Positions 12,914-24,178 of a stretch of 64,000 bases of DNA are shown here, one piece after another. The notes beneath the pieces are model-generated. The model had not been told where the DNA came from, made no database searches, and was given only the letters and a program-made list of their open reading frames with translations. The stretch's first letter is position 1. Each line of letters begins with the position of its first letter. The translations under genes were made by a program, and so were the position numbers. The stretch comes from Pratylenchus scribneri. Lineage: Eukaryota > Nematoda > Chromadorea > Rhabditida > Pratylenchidae. Location: assembly GCA_030063045.1 (NCBI GenBank), contig JAQSEB010000130.1, positions 1-64,000 on the forward strand, in the 5' to 3' direction.

Positions 12914-13156
12914 TTGATACAATTTGATAATCAATTCGAGGATAAAAAATTAAAATTTTTGCAGCTAAATGAAAGCATCATGAAAAATATGCCCTCACAA
13001 AGCATTGGCATTGTCAAATTCTTCTACGAAAAATATGTCAAATCGGTGACGGAAATGTCGACAAAAAGTAAACAATATAGTGATGGATCAAATTCGACAA
13101 ATTTGGGACGAAATGAAGGGAAAGATGAAAAGATGAAGGCAATTATGGAAGAGTAG
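12914..13156 (+). pseudogene. 3' remnant of a secreted array gene
   Basis: This 80-codon frame matches only the end of family exon 2: the motif MPSQSIG, FFYEKYVKS, then the Ser/Asn/Gly/Lys tail (NSTNLGRNEGK). The sequence after the stop is similar to the 3' flank of copy 4, including GATGGACTTGCTGAAATGGCATTTA here and a matching GATCCTGAAATGGCATTTA there. Exon 1 and most of exon 2 are absent. Best read as the truncated 3' end of an eighth copy. Confidence 0.75.
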
Positions 13157-13497
13157 AAAGACAAAAGAGAGAGGAATGGATGAACTTTTTGCAGTGAAGT
13201 TTTTGATAACCAGCAGAAAGAAATGATGGACTTGCTGAAATGGCATTTATTTTTTTTCAGTTTTTTCGGTTATATTATTAAAAAATTTTCTAACAAAAAT
13301 TCGGTTATATTCTTTAAATAATTTCTATATTCTCTTTTACTAAAGTGATAAATCTTTGATCAATGTATCGTACTGTATCGTTTATATTTGCATATTCTTT
13401 TCGATACTTATAGTAGTCTCAATAATTAATAGACCAAAACATAAACGGATAGATTTGAGAATCGGTTTATTTATTCTATTTTAAAGTGTGTTTCCAT

Positions 13498-13657
13498 CTA
13501 GAATAGGACAAAGTCTGTTTCGGTTTGGGAAAATCGATGTGATTTCAAACCGAAATTGGGAAATTTTGCTCAAAATAACCGAAACCGAAAACCGACTTTT
13601 TTTCAAGAACCGGGTTTTGCCAAAATCCGGTTAATTAAGCGACTTTGTCCTACTCTA
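13498..13657. repeat. Short inverted-repeat element (160 bp)
   Basis: The left end CTAGAATAGGACAAAGTC is matched by the inverted right end GACTTTGTCCTACTCTAG. The inside contains further inverted words based on CGGTTT and AAACCG. A related fragment with CGGTTTCGGTTTGAGAAAATC lies near 5690. Non-coding. Confidence 0.75.
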
Positions 13658-13689
13658 GTTCCATCGAAGCAAATAGTAAATTGAGATCA

Positions 13690-14086
13690 TTTTTGATAGG
13701 CCGATTTTTCGTTTTTCCCATGGTCGCACGTTTTTTCAGCATTTTTCAATGCCACTTTTTTATATTTTTGGTGGAGTTCAAATTTTTAGCAATTTATGAA
13801 GCCAAGATGTGGATTTATTAATCCTGAAAATTTTATAAATTTTCATTTTCCCATTCTCGAGTTATTCTCTAAAGAATTTTTCATCAAAAAGTGGATTTTC
13901 AGGTTCAAAATGAATGGACCTTTTTTTAAAAAATTATAAATAGGAAATTGTTAACAGGCTTATCATAATTGACATAAAGGTAAAAAAGATTGGAGAATTT
14001 GAATTTAAAAAGAAAATTGGACAAACTTTACATTAAAGACCTAAAGTAACATTTGAAAAAAGTTGCAGAACTTTTTACGCACCCTG
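13690..14086 (-). repeat. Diverged copy of the 924-bp inverted-repeat element
   Basis: This stretch is a partial inverted relative of the element at 42766-43689. Shared text includes CAATGCCACTTTTTTATA, AATTTATGAAGCCAAGAT, CATTCTCGAGTTAT and AAAGTGGATTTTCAGGTTC, and it ends in CACCCTGTA like the terminal repeat. Non-coding relic of a DNA transposon. Confidence 0.7.
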
Positions 14087-14686
14087 TATTTTGTGTTTTT
14101 GCGGTTTCGTGATTTGAGCTGGAATTCGTGATTTGTGACACATTTTATGATTTAGGACCTTCGAGATCGCCCATCAATTGGATGGAATATCTGAAAATAG
14201 GTGTGCATTACTGGGAGCTGCTGGGACCCTTTGGGTTATGAAAAAGGGTGCGCACAAATGGGGCTGGGAACCTTCAGGGATAATATTGGGTTTAGGGGAG
14301 GAAATCAGGAAATAGTCAGAAGGAAAAGGTCATCGCAAAAAAAGGAACATCAAAATAATAAGGGGTTGAGGATTGGATGAGATCGAGTTGTTTTGGTTGG
14401 ATGTAAACATCGGCCATTTAACTCAGCTGAATTTAGTTATTTACCCTCACAAAATAAGCTGTAGGCTAGGGAATAATTTACTAGTGAGTATGCCTAATAA
14501 TTAGTAATTCCATTTAGTTTTTGTTCCATAGCACAAAAAAATTAATTAGATTAATTATTATCGTAAAGCCAAAATTGTGCTTTATAATTTAGCTTTAAAA
14601 ATAATTGCAGGCTTTTGTGAATAATAAATTTCAGAAAACTGATATATTTGTCATAAAATAATTTTATTTATTTTTAGCATTTAAAA

Positions 14687-16845
14687 ATGAAAATGCAGCT
14701 ATTTTATCTACTAATTTTTTTCAATTTATTGCAAACAATTCTGACAAATCCACACGAATTTATTTCCGAAGAAATGGTTAAATTTCATAAAGAAATTAAA
14801 GAAAAAATTGAAACATTCTATTCAAATTTCGATGCAAAAGTTGGCAAAGAAATGAGCAGAGAATTTGGCAATGCAGTGTTCAAAAAAGAATTCCCAGAGA
14901 AAATTATGGAAGCCAAAAAGGAAATGGAAATATATTTGCAAAAAGAAAAAACATTTTCTGACATTTTACAAGCATTGAATAATTTGAAATTGAAATACAT
15001 TGAATTGGAAGCATTGAAAAAACATCAGGGAGATTTACTATATAAATCTAAAATAGAAGGGACAGAAGATCAGCAGCAGAAGAAGGATAACAATTTTTTA
15101 ACAAAAATTTCTAATTATTTTTCTTACAATGATCTAAAATCAAAACTGGAATTTGTCGCTTTTTTGGTTGATATTCATGAATTAGTGTACAAATTTGTCG
15201 ATGACATCATTATGTGGCTACGAATTCGACTGCCAATCGAAAATTATCTAAAAACATTGGACGGTCTCATTGAAGGACAAAAAACCGAATTCGATAAGCC
15301 TTATGAAATTTTCTTGGAAAAATATTCAAAAGAATATTTTCCGAAAATTGAATATTTTGTAACATCGGCGAAGGAAAAGCTGAAAGAAAACCATAAAACT
15401 CTGCGTGTGGACTTAGAAATTAAAGGAGATGCGGATAAATTGAAAATTGCTATTTTAAGTCCAACACCAATTCTTGAAAAAGTGGAATTAAATAAACCCC
15501 CAAGTAGCCAGTACATCGGCGAATTAAGTGAAGATCTCGTCAAAGCTGTTGATGAATTGACAAAAAAAATTGATGAGGACTTTAATGGAAAATATATGGT
15601 GTGTTTATTTTGTGGAATTTCTGATTAAATTTCAAGGGGAAATGAAAAATGTGCATCAAAATTGTACAAAAAAAGAATATTTGTCTTATTAATTTATCTT
15701 TTATTTAAAATCCAGCGCATATTGGGAAAATTGTCAGAAAAAGAATTAATGAAATTAATGTTGGTTAATTATGCAAAAAAAAGTTATAAACAAAAAAGGG
15801 GAAGACCAAAATTGGTAGTTCCTTTTTTAGGGATATCTTTCTGGGTCAATTTTCAATAATCATTTGATATCCGAAATACTCCATAAAAAGTGTTTTTATA
15901 AATGGTTAAAGATTTTATTATTCGAATTAAAAGATTTGGGGATATTGGCCAATGGTCACTGCGCATTTTAGGTAGCATACAATTTTGAAAATCAAATTTA
16001 TGATAGCATTAATTTAATAAATGTTTTGTTTTTTATTTTATTTAAAAAATTAATTCACGTATTAAGCAAGCAATTTCGGAATTTACGGAATTGCATAGCA
16101 AAATGAATGATGATAATCTTCAATTATTGAACATTGCATCAAATAAAATTTTAGATCGAATTAAGCCATTTTTTGATAAAAATATTAAGCCGAATATTAT
16201 TGATGGGAATTGGCGAGAATATAATTTGGCCGATATTCATTGGTTGACGGAATACATTAAGGAAAAAATAGACGAAATGAAAGGATCCACTACGATCCTT
16301 ATTCCAAATATGACAAAAGCAATGAAGTTGGAGGAATTGCCAGATCAATTATTAGAATTAAAAAATGAAGAAAAAAATGACCAAAAAGAAACCAAAGAAA
16401 AAGGGGCGAAGGAATTACAAAAGGAATTAACATTGATTGTAGAAAAAATGGACAAGAAAGAGAAGGCCATATTTATTGCCCAAAACATTCTCTTCCTTGC
16501 AGCTCAATTGGGCAAATTGTACGATTTAGATCATTCATTTACGAAACAAATAGAGCCTATAAAATAGCTTATTCCACAAATTTGACATTCGATGAAACCA
16601 AAGGACTTAGACTCTATGAAATGATCGAGAAAAATAAACCCCCACAAAGCATTGGTCAATTCTTTTACAAAAAATATGGAGAAAAGATTAAAAAAGATGA
16701 ACAACACAAATTTGAGATGGAAAGGTCAGCAACAAAAAGTGAATATCATAGCTCCTGGTCAAGTTCTTCGACAAATTTGGAAGGAATTCAAGGAAAAGGT
16801 AAAGTTGATAAAAAGAAGAATATGGAAATGGGGAAATTGAAGTAG
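14687..16845 (+). pseudogene. Secreted helical array gene, copy 3, broken in exon 2
   Basis: Exon 1 (14687-15598, 304 codons) is intact: signal peptide MKMQLFYLLIFFNLLQTIL, then the Lys/Glu-rich helical domain, ending at donor GTGTGT in phase 0. Exon 2 probably starts at 16067 after ATTAAG and carries DIHWLTEYI and EKAIFIAQN, plus a Lys/Glu-rich insert (about 24 residues) not seen in the other copies. It meets an in-frame TAG at 16565-16567. The missing 3' part (PPQSIGQFFYKKYGE and the Ser-rich tail) continues in another frame from about 16582 to 16845. I tried the 49-bp interval 16519-16567 as an intron and it does not restore the frame, so I favour a frameshift. Copy 3 could still encode a truncated product. 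The start lies 10 nt after a TTTTTAG site. Confidence 0.75.
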
Positions 16846-18407
16846 AAGAAAATTGAAAATACTGACAAGGGAATGCTTTATATGTCCGTGCTTTGGCCAC
16901 TTTTGATGACACTTTGCATACGATTAGTGCATATGATGCCTAAACCTAAACCGCAATAATTATCTGCGGAATGGACACGCCTCAGATTTTATGTGTGCCT
17001 GGGAAAGATGTCACCGATTTTGCACCTGTTTTTGCGGATTTCACGATTCGAATGATTTTTTTGTGATTTGTGACAGATTTTATTATTTTGGTTCGAGCTC
17101 CCCCAACCAGTGTTGTCCAAACGTCTTCCTCATTTCCTCGTCTTCATCCTCGTCTCGTCTCAAAAAAAGACGAAAAGACGAGGACGAAAGACGAGGGGAA
17201 AAGGGAAATGGTAAAATGACGAAAAAAGACGAAAAAAAAGACGTTTGAGACGAATTTTTCGTCTTTTTTCTCGTCTCGTCGGACGAAAAGACGAGACGAA
17301 AGACGAGGGGTAAAAAAGGTAGAGACGAAAGACGAGGACGAAGACGAGAAATTTGACATTTGGAAAACAATGACCCCAACCAATATCGCCAAATGGGTGT
17401 GAAAACATGTCGTCGACTTTGAATCGTTTTTTCGCATTTCGAGAATTGAAAAATTTAAATTTATAATGAATTTTGTGATTTGTGATGGATTTTGTTATTT
17501 TGGGCCATGAAGGTCCTCCAAAAAATGTATGGAATTTCGGCAAATGGTTGTGGAATGTGGACCCTTTGCATGGATATGGGGGTAAATTATGAAAATTTGA
17601 GTGCTGTGAATGAAAGGGACTTGGGATGGGGAGGGGATAGGTGAAGATGAAGGCCGGGAGTGCGCGTGTGCGTGGACAAGCCCGTCCAAGGCCTCTAGGC
17701 TGGGCTAGGCATATTTGATGGTGTAAAGACCTGCTGATAGGGAAAAATTTGGGCCCATGCGCAGCGCACCTCTGGGGTGGAGGATGGAGATCATCCTAAA
17801 AGAAGGACTGAAAATGGTTCAACTAAAATGGAGGCAAAAACTCTTGGCCAAGTGATGAATAGAATGCGAGAATTGAATATAATAAGGCAAGGCATAGATA
17901 GATAGATAAATTAATCAATAATAAGGAGTTGAGGATTGGATTGGGATTTTTGATGGATATATACATTGGCCATTTTTTTATAAATCACAGCAGAATTTAG
18001 TTATTTGCCCAAAGCTAATCCAGAAATTAATTAGATTTGATAAACTCAAAATTTAATTGAAATTTGGTTATTTATTTAAATTTTGTGAATTTAACTTCAA
18101 AATAAATTGCATGCATTTATATAAATTTCCTAAATGCTAATAAGACTGATGTCATTTTTGGGCGCTTGATAAAACGAAACTTTCTTTCTCCTATAAATGT
18201 TTGACATGATGTATTTTTCCTTACCTTCAAATGATGGCCAAAATCTCATTTCCTTCAAATGTTCATACAAAAAATTAACCAAAATAAAAATCATTAGGAA
18301 AAAAAGAAACACAGATTCCAGATACCAACTTATTTTATTGTTATTGCATTTCCAATAAAATAATTTCGTAACTATAAATTTTTTAAATAATTAACAATTA
18401 TTTAGAA
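16846..18407. other. Intergenic flank with GACGA-type simple repeat
   Basis: From about 17125 to 17350 the sequence is built from GACGA and CGTCT words in both orientations, giving spurious long open frames on the minus strand. A dispersed repeat lies at 17455-17560, the inverted partner of 2230-2330. The upstream block shared by array genes is at 17821-17885. No gene is supported. Confidence 0.65.
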
Positions 18408-20872
18408 ATGAAAATGTTAATTTTCTATTTTCTACTTTTTCTTAATTTATTTCAATTAATTTCAACAAATCCACCAGGACCAGGCAAATTCATTCTCGAT
18501 AAAATGGATAAATTCCGCGATGAAGTTTTATCAAAATTAATTAAATTATATTCAAATGAAAAGTTGCGCAAAGAAATGGGCGAACATTTTGATAATGCAA
18601 TGTTAACAAATGAATTCCCTTTGCAAATTATGAAGGTGAAAGTAAAAGTAGAAGAATATTTCCTAGGAGAAAAAAGCTTTAATGATATTTTTAATGCATT
18701 GAATAGTTTGAAATTGGAAAATGGAAACAATAAACTGAAAGCATTGCAAGAATTGCAAAACAAATTGAAAATGGAAGAACAGAAGCAGCAGACCACTTTT
18801 GGGAAAATTGGAAATATTATATTAAATCCTTTTGGCACTCATCAAGAAAATTTAATTGAAAAACAATTGGAATTGGTCAATTTATTGATTAATACCAATG
18901 AAATAGTTGATAAATTCGTTGAGGACATCATTATGGATTTACGAATTCGACAACCCATAAATGATTTCCTAAACATATTGGAATATCACATAAATGAACA
19001 AATGGCCCAATTCGAATTCGAAGTACCATATAATGCTTTTGCGGAGAAATATTCACATGTTTTTTTTCGGATAATTAAACAATATATAGTAGAAGCGAAG
19101 AAAAAGTTACAAGAAGATGGCAAAATTTTGTCAATACCGAAAAGTGCTACAGATATTATGCCGCTAATATTAAAAAATGATTTGAATAAATTGAAGGGAG
19201 CAATTTATAATAAAGAACCATTCCTGCTGGAAAAAGTGATGTTGGAGAGTAAATCTATAGACTGGCAATACTTTAAAGATAAAAGTCAGCATTTTATCAA
19301 ACTAATTGAAGATCTGGGCTCTGCTGTGGATAAATTGGCATACAAGATTGATGACGACTTTAAGAAGAATGATAAAGAAAAATTAATGGTGGGTTTATTT
19401 AATAGTTATAATTTATGGTAGGGGAAAAATGAAATTTCGTGCATCTGAGATGTGGACTAAATATTAACTTTAAGTTTAATACATTTAATCCTGTGGGATT
19501 GGATGAATTGATTAGAGAAATAATTAATTTAAAAGAAATTATTGATACTTTCCTATTATCGGGGCTTGAGGAGGAATGTGGGAAAGAAGAAAAAGAAGAA
19601 GAAAAAAAGAAGGTGCTGATGAGGATGATGATGATGATGAAGAAGAAAAAGAGTTGATTTCATCTCTTCCCCATGATCATAATCATCTAATTTCATCATC
19701 CACAAATCTTCTTCATCATCGTCTTTTTATCTTCGTCTTTTTCATCATCCTTTTCTTCTTCTTCCCAATCACCCCCCCCCCCCCCCCCGGCGCGGGAGGA
19801 CGTTTCAGCGTCAGCGACTTTGACGTGTCATAACTCAGCAAGGAAGAAACCATTTGAGACAATCTTAGTATCATTGGATAGAGCTAATCAAACTCTATTA
19901 AATGATATATAGCAATTTATGAAAAGTTAAATATCCTCTTAATTACAAGCTTCTAAGTAAGAAAAAGCGACTTGTATTCAGTTTTTCGACTTTAAGCCAA
20001 TTAAATTTCGATTATACGAAAAAGTTTTAAGCATTATTCAATAGATTTTAAATAGCTCTATCCAATGATACCAAGATTGGCTCAAACGGTTTCTTCTTTG
20101 CTGAGTTATGACTCGTCAAAAGTAGCTGGCGATGAACAGGCGGGGATGAAACGTCCCCCACCGCCCCCCCCCCCCCGGTTATGAGAAAAAATTAAATTAT
20201 TAATTTAATTTGATAGAAATTACAAAAGGTCATAATATATTATCGCTTATGCCTATTTAGGAATTTGCAAAATTGCATTCCGAATTTGATGATTTCCAAT
20301 CTTTGAACATTGCATGCAATAGAATGTTGTTTCGAATTAAGCCATTTTTTGTGAAAAATGATGAATTGGAACTTATTGACAAGAATTGGCGACCTAAATA
20401 TTTGGCCGAGATTTATTGTCTGACGGAATTTATCCAAGAAAAATTTGAAAAAATGAATGTAGCCAAAAAATGTCCTATTCCAAATTTGGTCAACGCAATG
20501 AAATTAGAGCAATTGCCCGAAGAATTGGAATTGAATAAAGAGGAAAAAGACCAGAAAAAGGAGGCCATCTTGATCGCTCAAAATTTGTTATTCCTTGTGG
20601 CTCAATTGGACAAATGGCACGATTTCAGAGGTGCCATTCGTACTATTCAAAAATCCAAAGATGCAATGTTAAAAGAATTGATCTGGAAAAATATGCCCCC
20701 AAAAAGCATCGGCCAATTCTTCTACCAAAAATATGAGGAAACAAAAGGTGAATATAAATCGGAGACGGGAATATCGACAAAAAATGAACATCATAGTGCT
20801 GGTTCAAGTTCGACAAATGAGGAAGCAAATGAACGGAACGTTAAAGGATTAAAAAGAGAATTCTTGCTGTGA
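18408..20872 (+). CDS. Secreted helical array protein, copy 4
   Basis: Exon 1 is 18408-19388 (327 codons, donor GTGGGT) and exon 2 is 20261-20872 (acceptor TATTTAG), joined in phase 0, predicting about 530 residues. The signal peptide is MKMLIFYFLLFLNLFQLI followed by STNPPG. The exon 1 product is Lys/Glu-rich helical. Exon 2 begins EFAKLHSEFDDF and has EIYCLTEFI, EQLPEELELN, EAILIAQN and IGQFFYQKYEE, then a Ser/Asn tail. The 872-bp intron is long for the family because it holds a GAA/GAT microsatellite and a palindromic element. A TTTAG acceptor-like site lies 2 nt before the ATG. Appears intact; function unknown. Confidence 0.88.
19575..19760. repeat. GAA/GAT microsatellite with inverted CTT/CAT partner
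   Basis: A purine-rich run of GAAGAA and GATGAT words (19575-19655) is followed by its pyrimidine-rich counterpart of TCATCA and TCTTC words (19660-19770). The two halves can pair. It lies inside the copy 4 intron just before a poly-C run. Confidence 0.8.
19789..20178. repeat. Palindromic MITE-like element, copy A
   Basis: The left end GGACGTTTCAGCG and right end GATGAAACGTCC are inverted partners. The similarity continues inward through TCATAACTCAGCAAGGAAGAAACC, matched by GGTTTCTTCTTTGCTGAGTTATGA on the right. The same element recurs at 52107-52489. Poly-C runs of 18 and about 14 bases lie immediately outside both ends of this copy. Non-coding. Confidence 0.85.
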
Positions 20873-22190
20873 TGTGAAGTTTTTTGGTAACAAAAAGAAG
20901 TTGATGGGATCCTGAAATGGCATTTAATTTTCGTATTTTTTGACAATTCGGTTTATTCACTAAATCTTTTCTATATTCCAAATTCTCTTTTTAAAATGTT
21001 CATGCATATTCCTTTTCGATACTTGGCTTTAAATCAGCTGATTTATAATGAACTATTTTAGTTAATAAAACGTATTCAATTTTATTTTAAAACGTATTCC
21101 ATCTCAATCAACTAAAATGTGAACCCACATTTGTATTCTATGTCTAAATACAGCAACTTCCTTCCAAAAAAAGAATAATCCACCGATTTTTGGGTACAAA
21201 AAATTTATGTAAATTTCATTATTTTTGTGCGGTTTTTGCGGATTTTGTGTTTTTTTTTTGGATTTCATGGTTTGTGTCTCTATAGGTTCCCTCGAATCGA
21301 TTGAATTTATGTAAATGGGTGTGGTTTGTGGAGGGCTGCATGACCCTTCGAGGGATATAGGGGAATTAGAAAAACATGAAATCATTGAAGCTGGAAAAAC
21401 ACCAAATAACAGAATTGGGTTAGAGATAATAAAATGGAAGATATCATCCCCAAAAAGAGGAAGAAATTAGCGGAATTTCAGCTGAAATGGAGACAAGGAC
21501 CCCTCGGCAAGTGATGGATAGATTGCGCGAATTGAATGGATAATGAACGATATAATAAATGGAAGAGAATGGAAGGATTGGAAGGAATCCGAGAGTTGTG
21601 GATGTAAATATTGGCCATTTTATAAATCCGTCAGAATTTGGTTATTTCCTATCACAAAATTCATGTTCGAGGACAATTGACTACATTGTTGGTGCGAAAA
21701 TAAACATAAAAACATATATTTACATTTAATAAATCCGAAAATTTTGAGCAAAAGCCACTTGCCCATCGTGCTTTTTGATTTCATAAAATTATAAAGGCAC
21801 TTAGGTGGCATCATTTTAGGCTTTCGAATAGCATCTTATGATCTTAACTTGGTTGTTCCTTTTTGAGTTTTGGGCAAAAGAATTGTAAGGAATTGCATGC
21901 CTTATTATTCATTCCCTAACCAAAAAATAAGCATTTAAAGTCCATAACTATTCCCTACTAAAAGCAATTCCAATTCATTACTATCCGCTTTCTCATTATC
22001 CACTCAATCATCTACAAGTTTTATTCCCCAAGAGAGTTCCTCTTTTCATAATTAATCCAATGATTCCCTCCCCCCTTCCTGAGCTTTCTACCCCGAGAGT
22101 GTTCCTTTTGATTATTAATTAAACCATTCTCCTCCTCATCTCATTCTCGCATCGCCTTTTAATCGGTTCACTTTAAATTTAGATCAATTA
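20873..22190. other. Intergenic DNA between copies 4 and 5
   Basis: It starts with the 3' flank that is also seen after the remnant at 13156. A dispersed repeat lies near 21220-21300, and the shared upstream block of the array genes is at 21481-21537, about 650 bp before the copy 5 start. Otherwise AT-rich and without a supported gene. Confidence 0.6.
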
Positions 22191-24038
22191 ATGCACAACA
22201 ATTTTACATTTTATTTTCTAATTTTCTTTATTTATTTGCAACCAATTTTGTCGACAAATCCATCAATTAAAGTAATACTCGAAAAAATAGACAAATTCCA
22301 TGACAAATTTAAAGAAGAAATTTATAAATTTGAACAAAAATTTGTTAAAATTTTTGTCAATGAAAATGAATTAAAGAATGAACAATTTCGCAGTGCAATG
22401 TTCAAAAAAGAATTCCCTTTGAAAATTATCAATGCAAAAAAGGAAGTGGAAAAATATTTTCAAGGAAAAATAACATTTCAATTGTTTTTCGTTGCAATGA
22501 ATAGTTTAAAATTGGAAGGCGAAGAGTTGAAAGCATTAAAAGCATTAAAACATGATTACAAATTGTGGATTGCTATTTTTGGAGAGGGAAAAGCAGCAGA
22601 ACATAGGCATGATCCTTTTCTGTTGAAAAATTTGATGGATTTGAAAGGAAATCCTCTATTACCTTTAATGACAGAAACAGGCCAAATAAAACAACAATTG
22701 GAATTGCTCGAAATTTTGGTTGAAATGCACGAATCGGTGAATGAATTCGTCGAAGAAATTATTGGAATGTTGACGATAAATTTATTGAAAGAAATGAACG
22801 AATTCTATGGAGAATTTATGGGGAAATTTAAAAATTTTGAAAAAAAATTCAGTGAAATTTTTAGCAAAGAAAGATTAATGAGCAAGAAATTTGTCGATGC
22901 AATGTTCAAAAAAGAATTCCCAGAGGAAATTTTGGAAGCAAAAGATAAAGTGAAAGAATATTTACAGAGAAAAGGAAAATTTGAAGTGGCTTTGGATGCA
23001 TTGAATAAATTAAAATTGGAAGAGGTAAAATTGGAAGCATTAAAATTACTGAAAGTTGAATGGAAAAACAATGAATTGATAAATCCAAACACAGATAAAG
23101 CATTGATAATTAGTGATTTTGAAAAATTTGCGAAAGAAAAAGAGGAAAGCGATCCGCATCACAAAATTGAAACATTATCAAAACAATTGGAATTGCATAA
23201 TTCTTTGGTTGAATTGCGCGAATTTACCAACAAATTTGTTGAAGATTTTGTTAAGAATTTACGACTCGTTCGCATCAAAAGACTTCCAAAGACAATTATT
23301 AGTCATATAAAAGGACAAAATATAGAATTCGATCAGAAAAATGCACATTTCGATGCAAATTGGCTGCCAGAAAAAGTTTATATTGAAGCTAATAATAAGA
23401 ATATATAATTTATTTAGGAATTTGCTTCATTAGCAGAAAGGGATGATCTTCAATCATTGAACATAGCATGCAGCCAAATGCTCATTCGAATTGAGCCAGT
23501 TATAAATAAGAAAGCCATTGGCATAGAGCAAAGTTGCAAATTGGCCGATATTTATTGGTTGGCGGAATTCATTCAGGAAAAATTGACTAAAATTAATGGA
23601 GTCACCCATGGCCCTATTTATAATTTGGCCAAAGCAATGGAGACGGAAGAATTGCCAGAGGAATTGGAATTGAAAAATGGAGAAATGGACTCGAAAGAGA
23701 AGGCCATTTTGATTGCCAAAAATATGCTTTTCATTGCGACTCAATTGGGCAAAGTTTACAATTTCGACGATGCTATTTTTGAAACATATATGGAATATCC
23801 AATTGTGAGTAGCAAATATGAGAGGATCGAAAAAATGATGAAGAAAGAATTGACACTGGAAAACATTGGCCAATTCTACCAAAAATGTGAGGAAATGGTT
23901 GTTAAAAAAGGTGAACACAAATCGGAGATAGGAATTCCAGGAAAAAGTGAACAAAACAGTGTCGGATCGAATTCAACAAAAATTGGAGGAAATGAAGGGA
24001 AGGAAGATAAGAAGAAGGGGAAAACAACAATGGAATAG
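22191..24038 (+). CDS. Secreted helical array protein, copy 5 (duplicated exon 1 domain)
   Basis: Exon 1 is 22191-23375 (395 codons) and exon 2 is 23418-24038, with a 42-bp phase-0 intron (GTTTAT...TTTAG), predicting about 601 residues, the longest member. After the signal peptide (MHNNFTFYFLIFFIYLQPIL) the helical module appears twice. The first has SAMFKKEFPLKI and AMNSLKLEGEELKALKALK. The second has DAMFKKEFPEEI and ALNKLKLEEVKLEALKLLK. The end of the second module is shorter than in paralogues. Exon 2 has DIYWLAEFI, EELPEELELKN, EKAILIAKN and ENIGQFYQK, then a Ser/Gly/Lys tail. An AAATTTAG acceptor-like site lies 8 nt before the ATG. Function unknown. Confidence 0.87.
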
Positions 24039-24178
24039 AAAGAAAAAGGAAGAGAGGAATTGACATTCTGTTCTGAAGCTATTTTTTATGGCATTTTTCT
24101 TTGTAAATTTAAAAATTCTATTTTTTTTTTTTAAAATTTTTCTACATTCGCAATTTGTAAAGTGATAAATTTTTGATA

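Noticed and set aside
16519..16567. 49-bp interval as an intron repairing copy 3
   Set aside because: Removing it does not bring the downstream part into frame.
17083..17543. Overlapping minus-strand frames of 97-127 codons
   Set aside because: They come from the GACGA-type simple repeat and a dispersed repeat.
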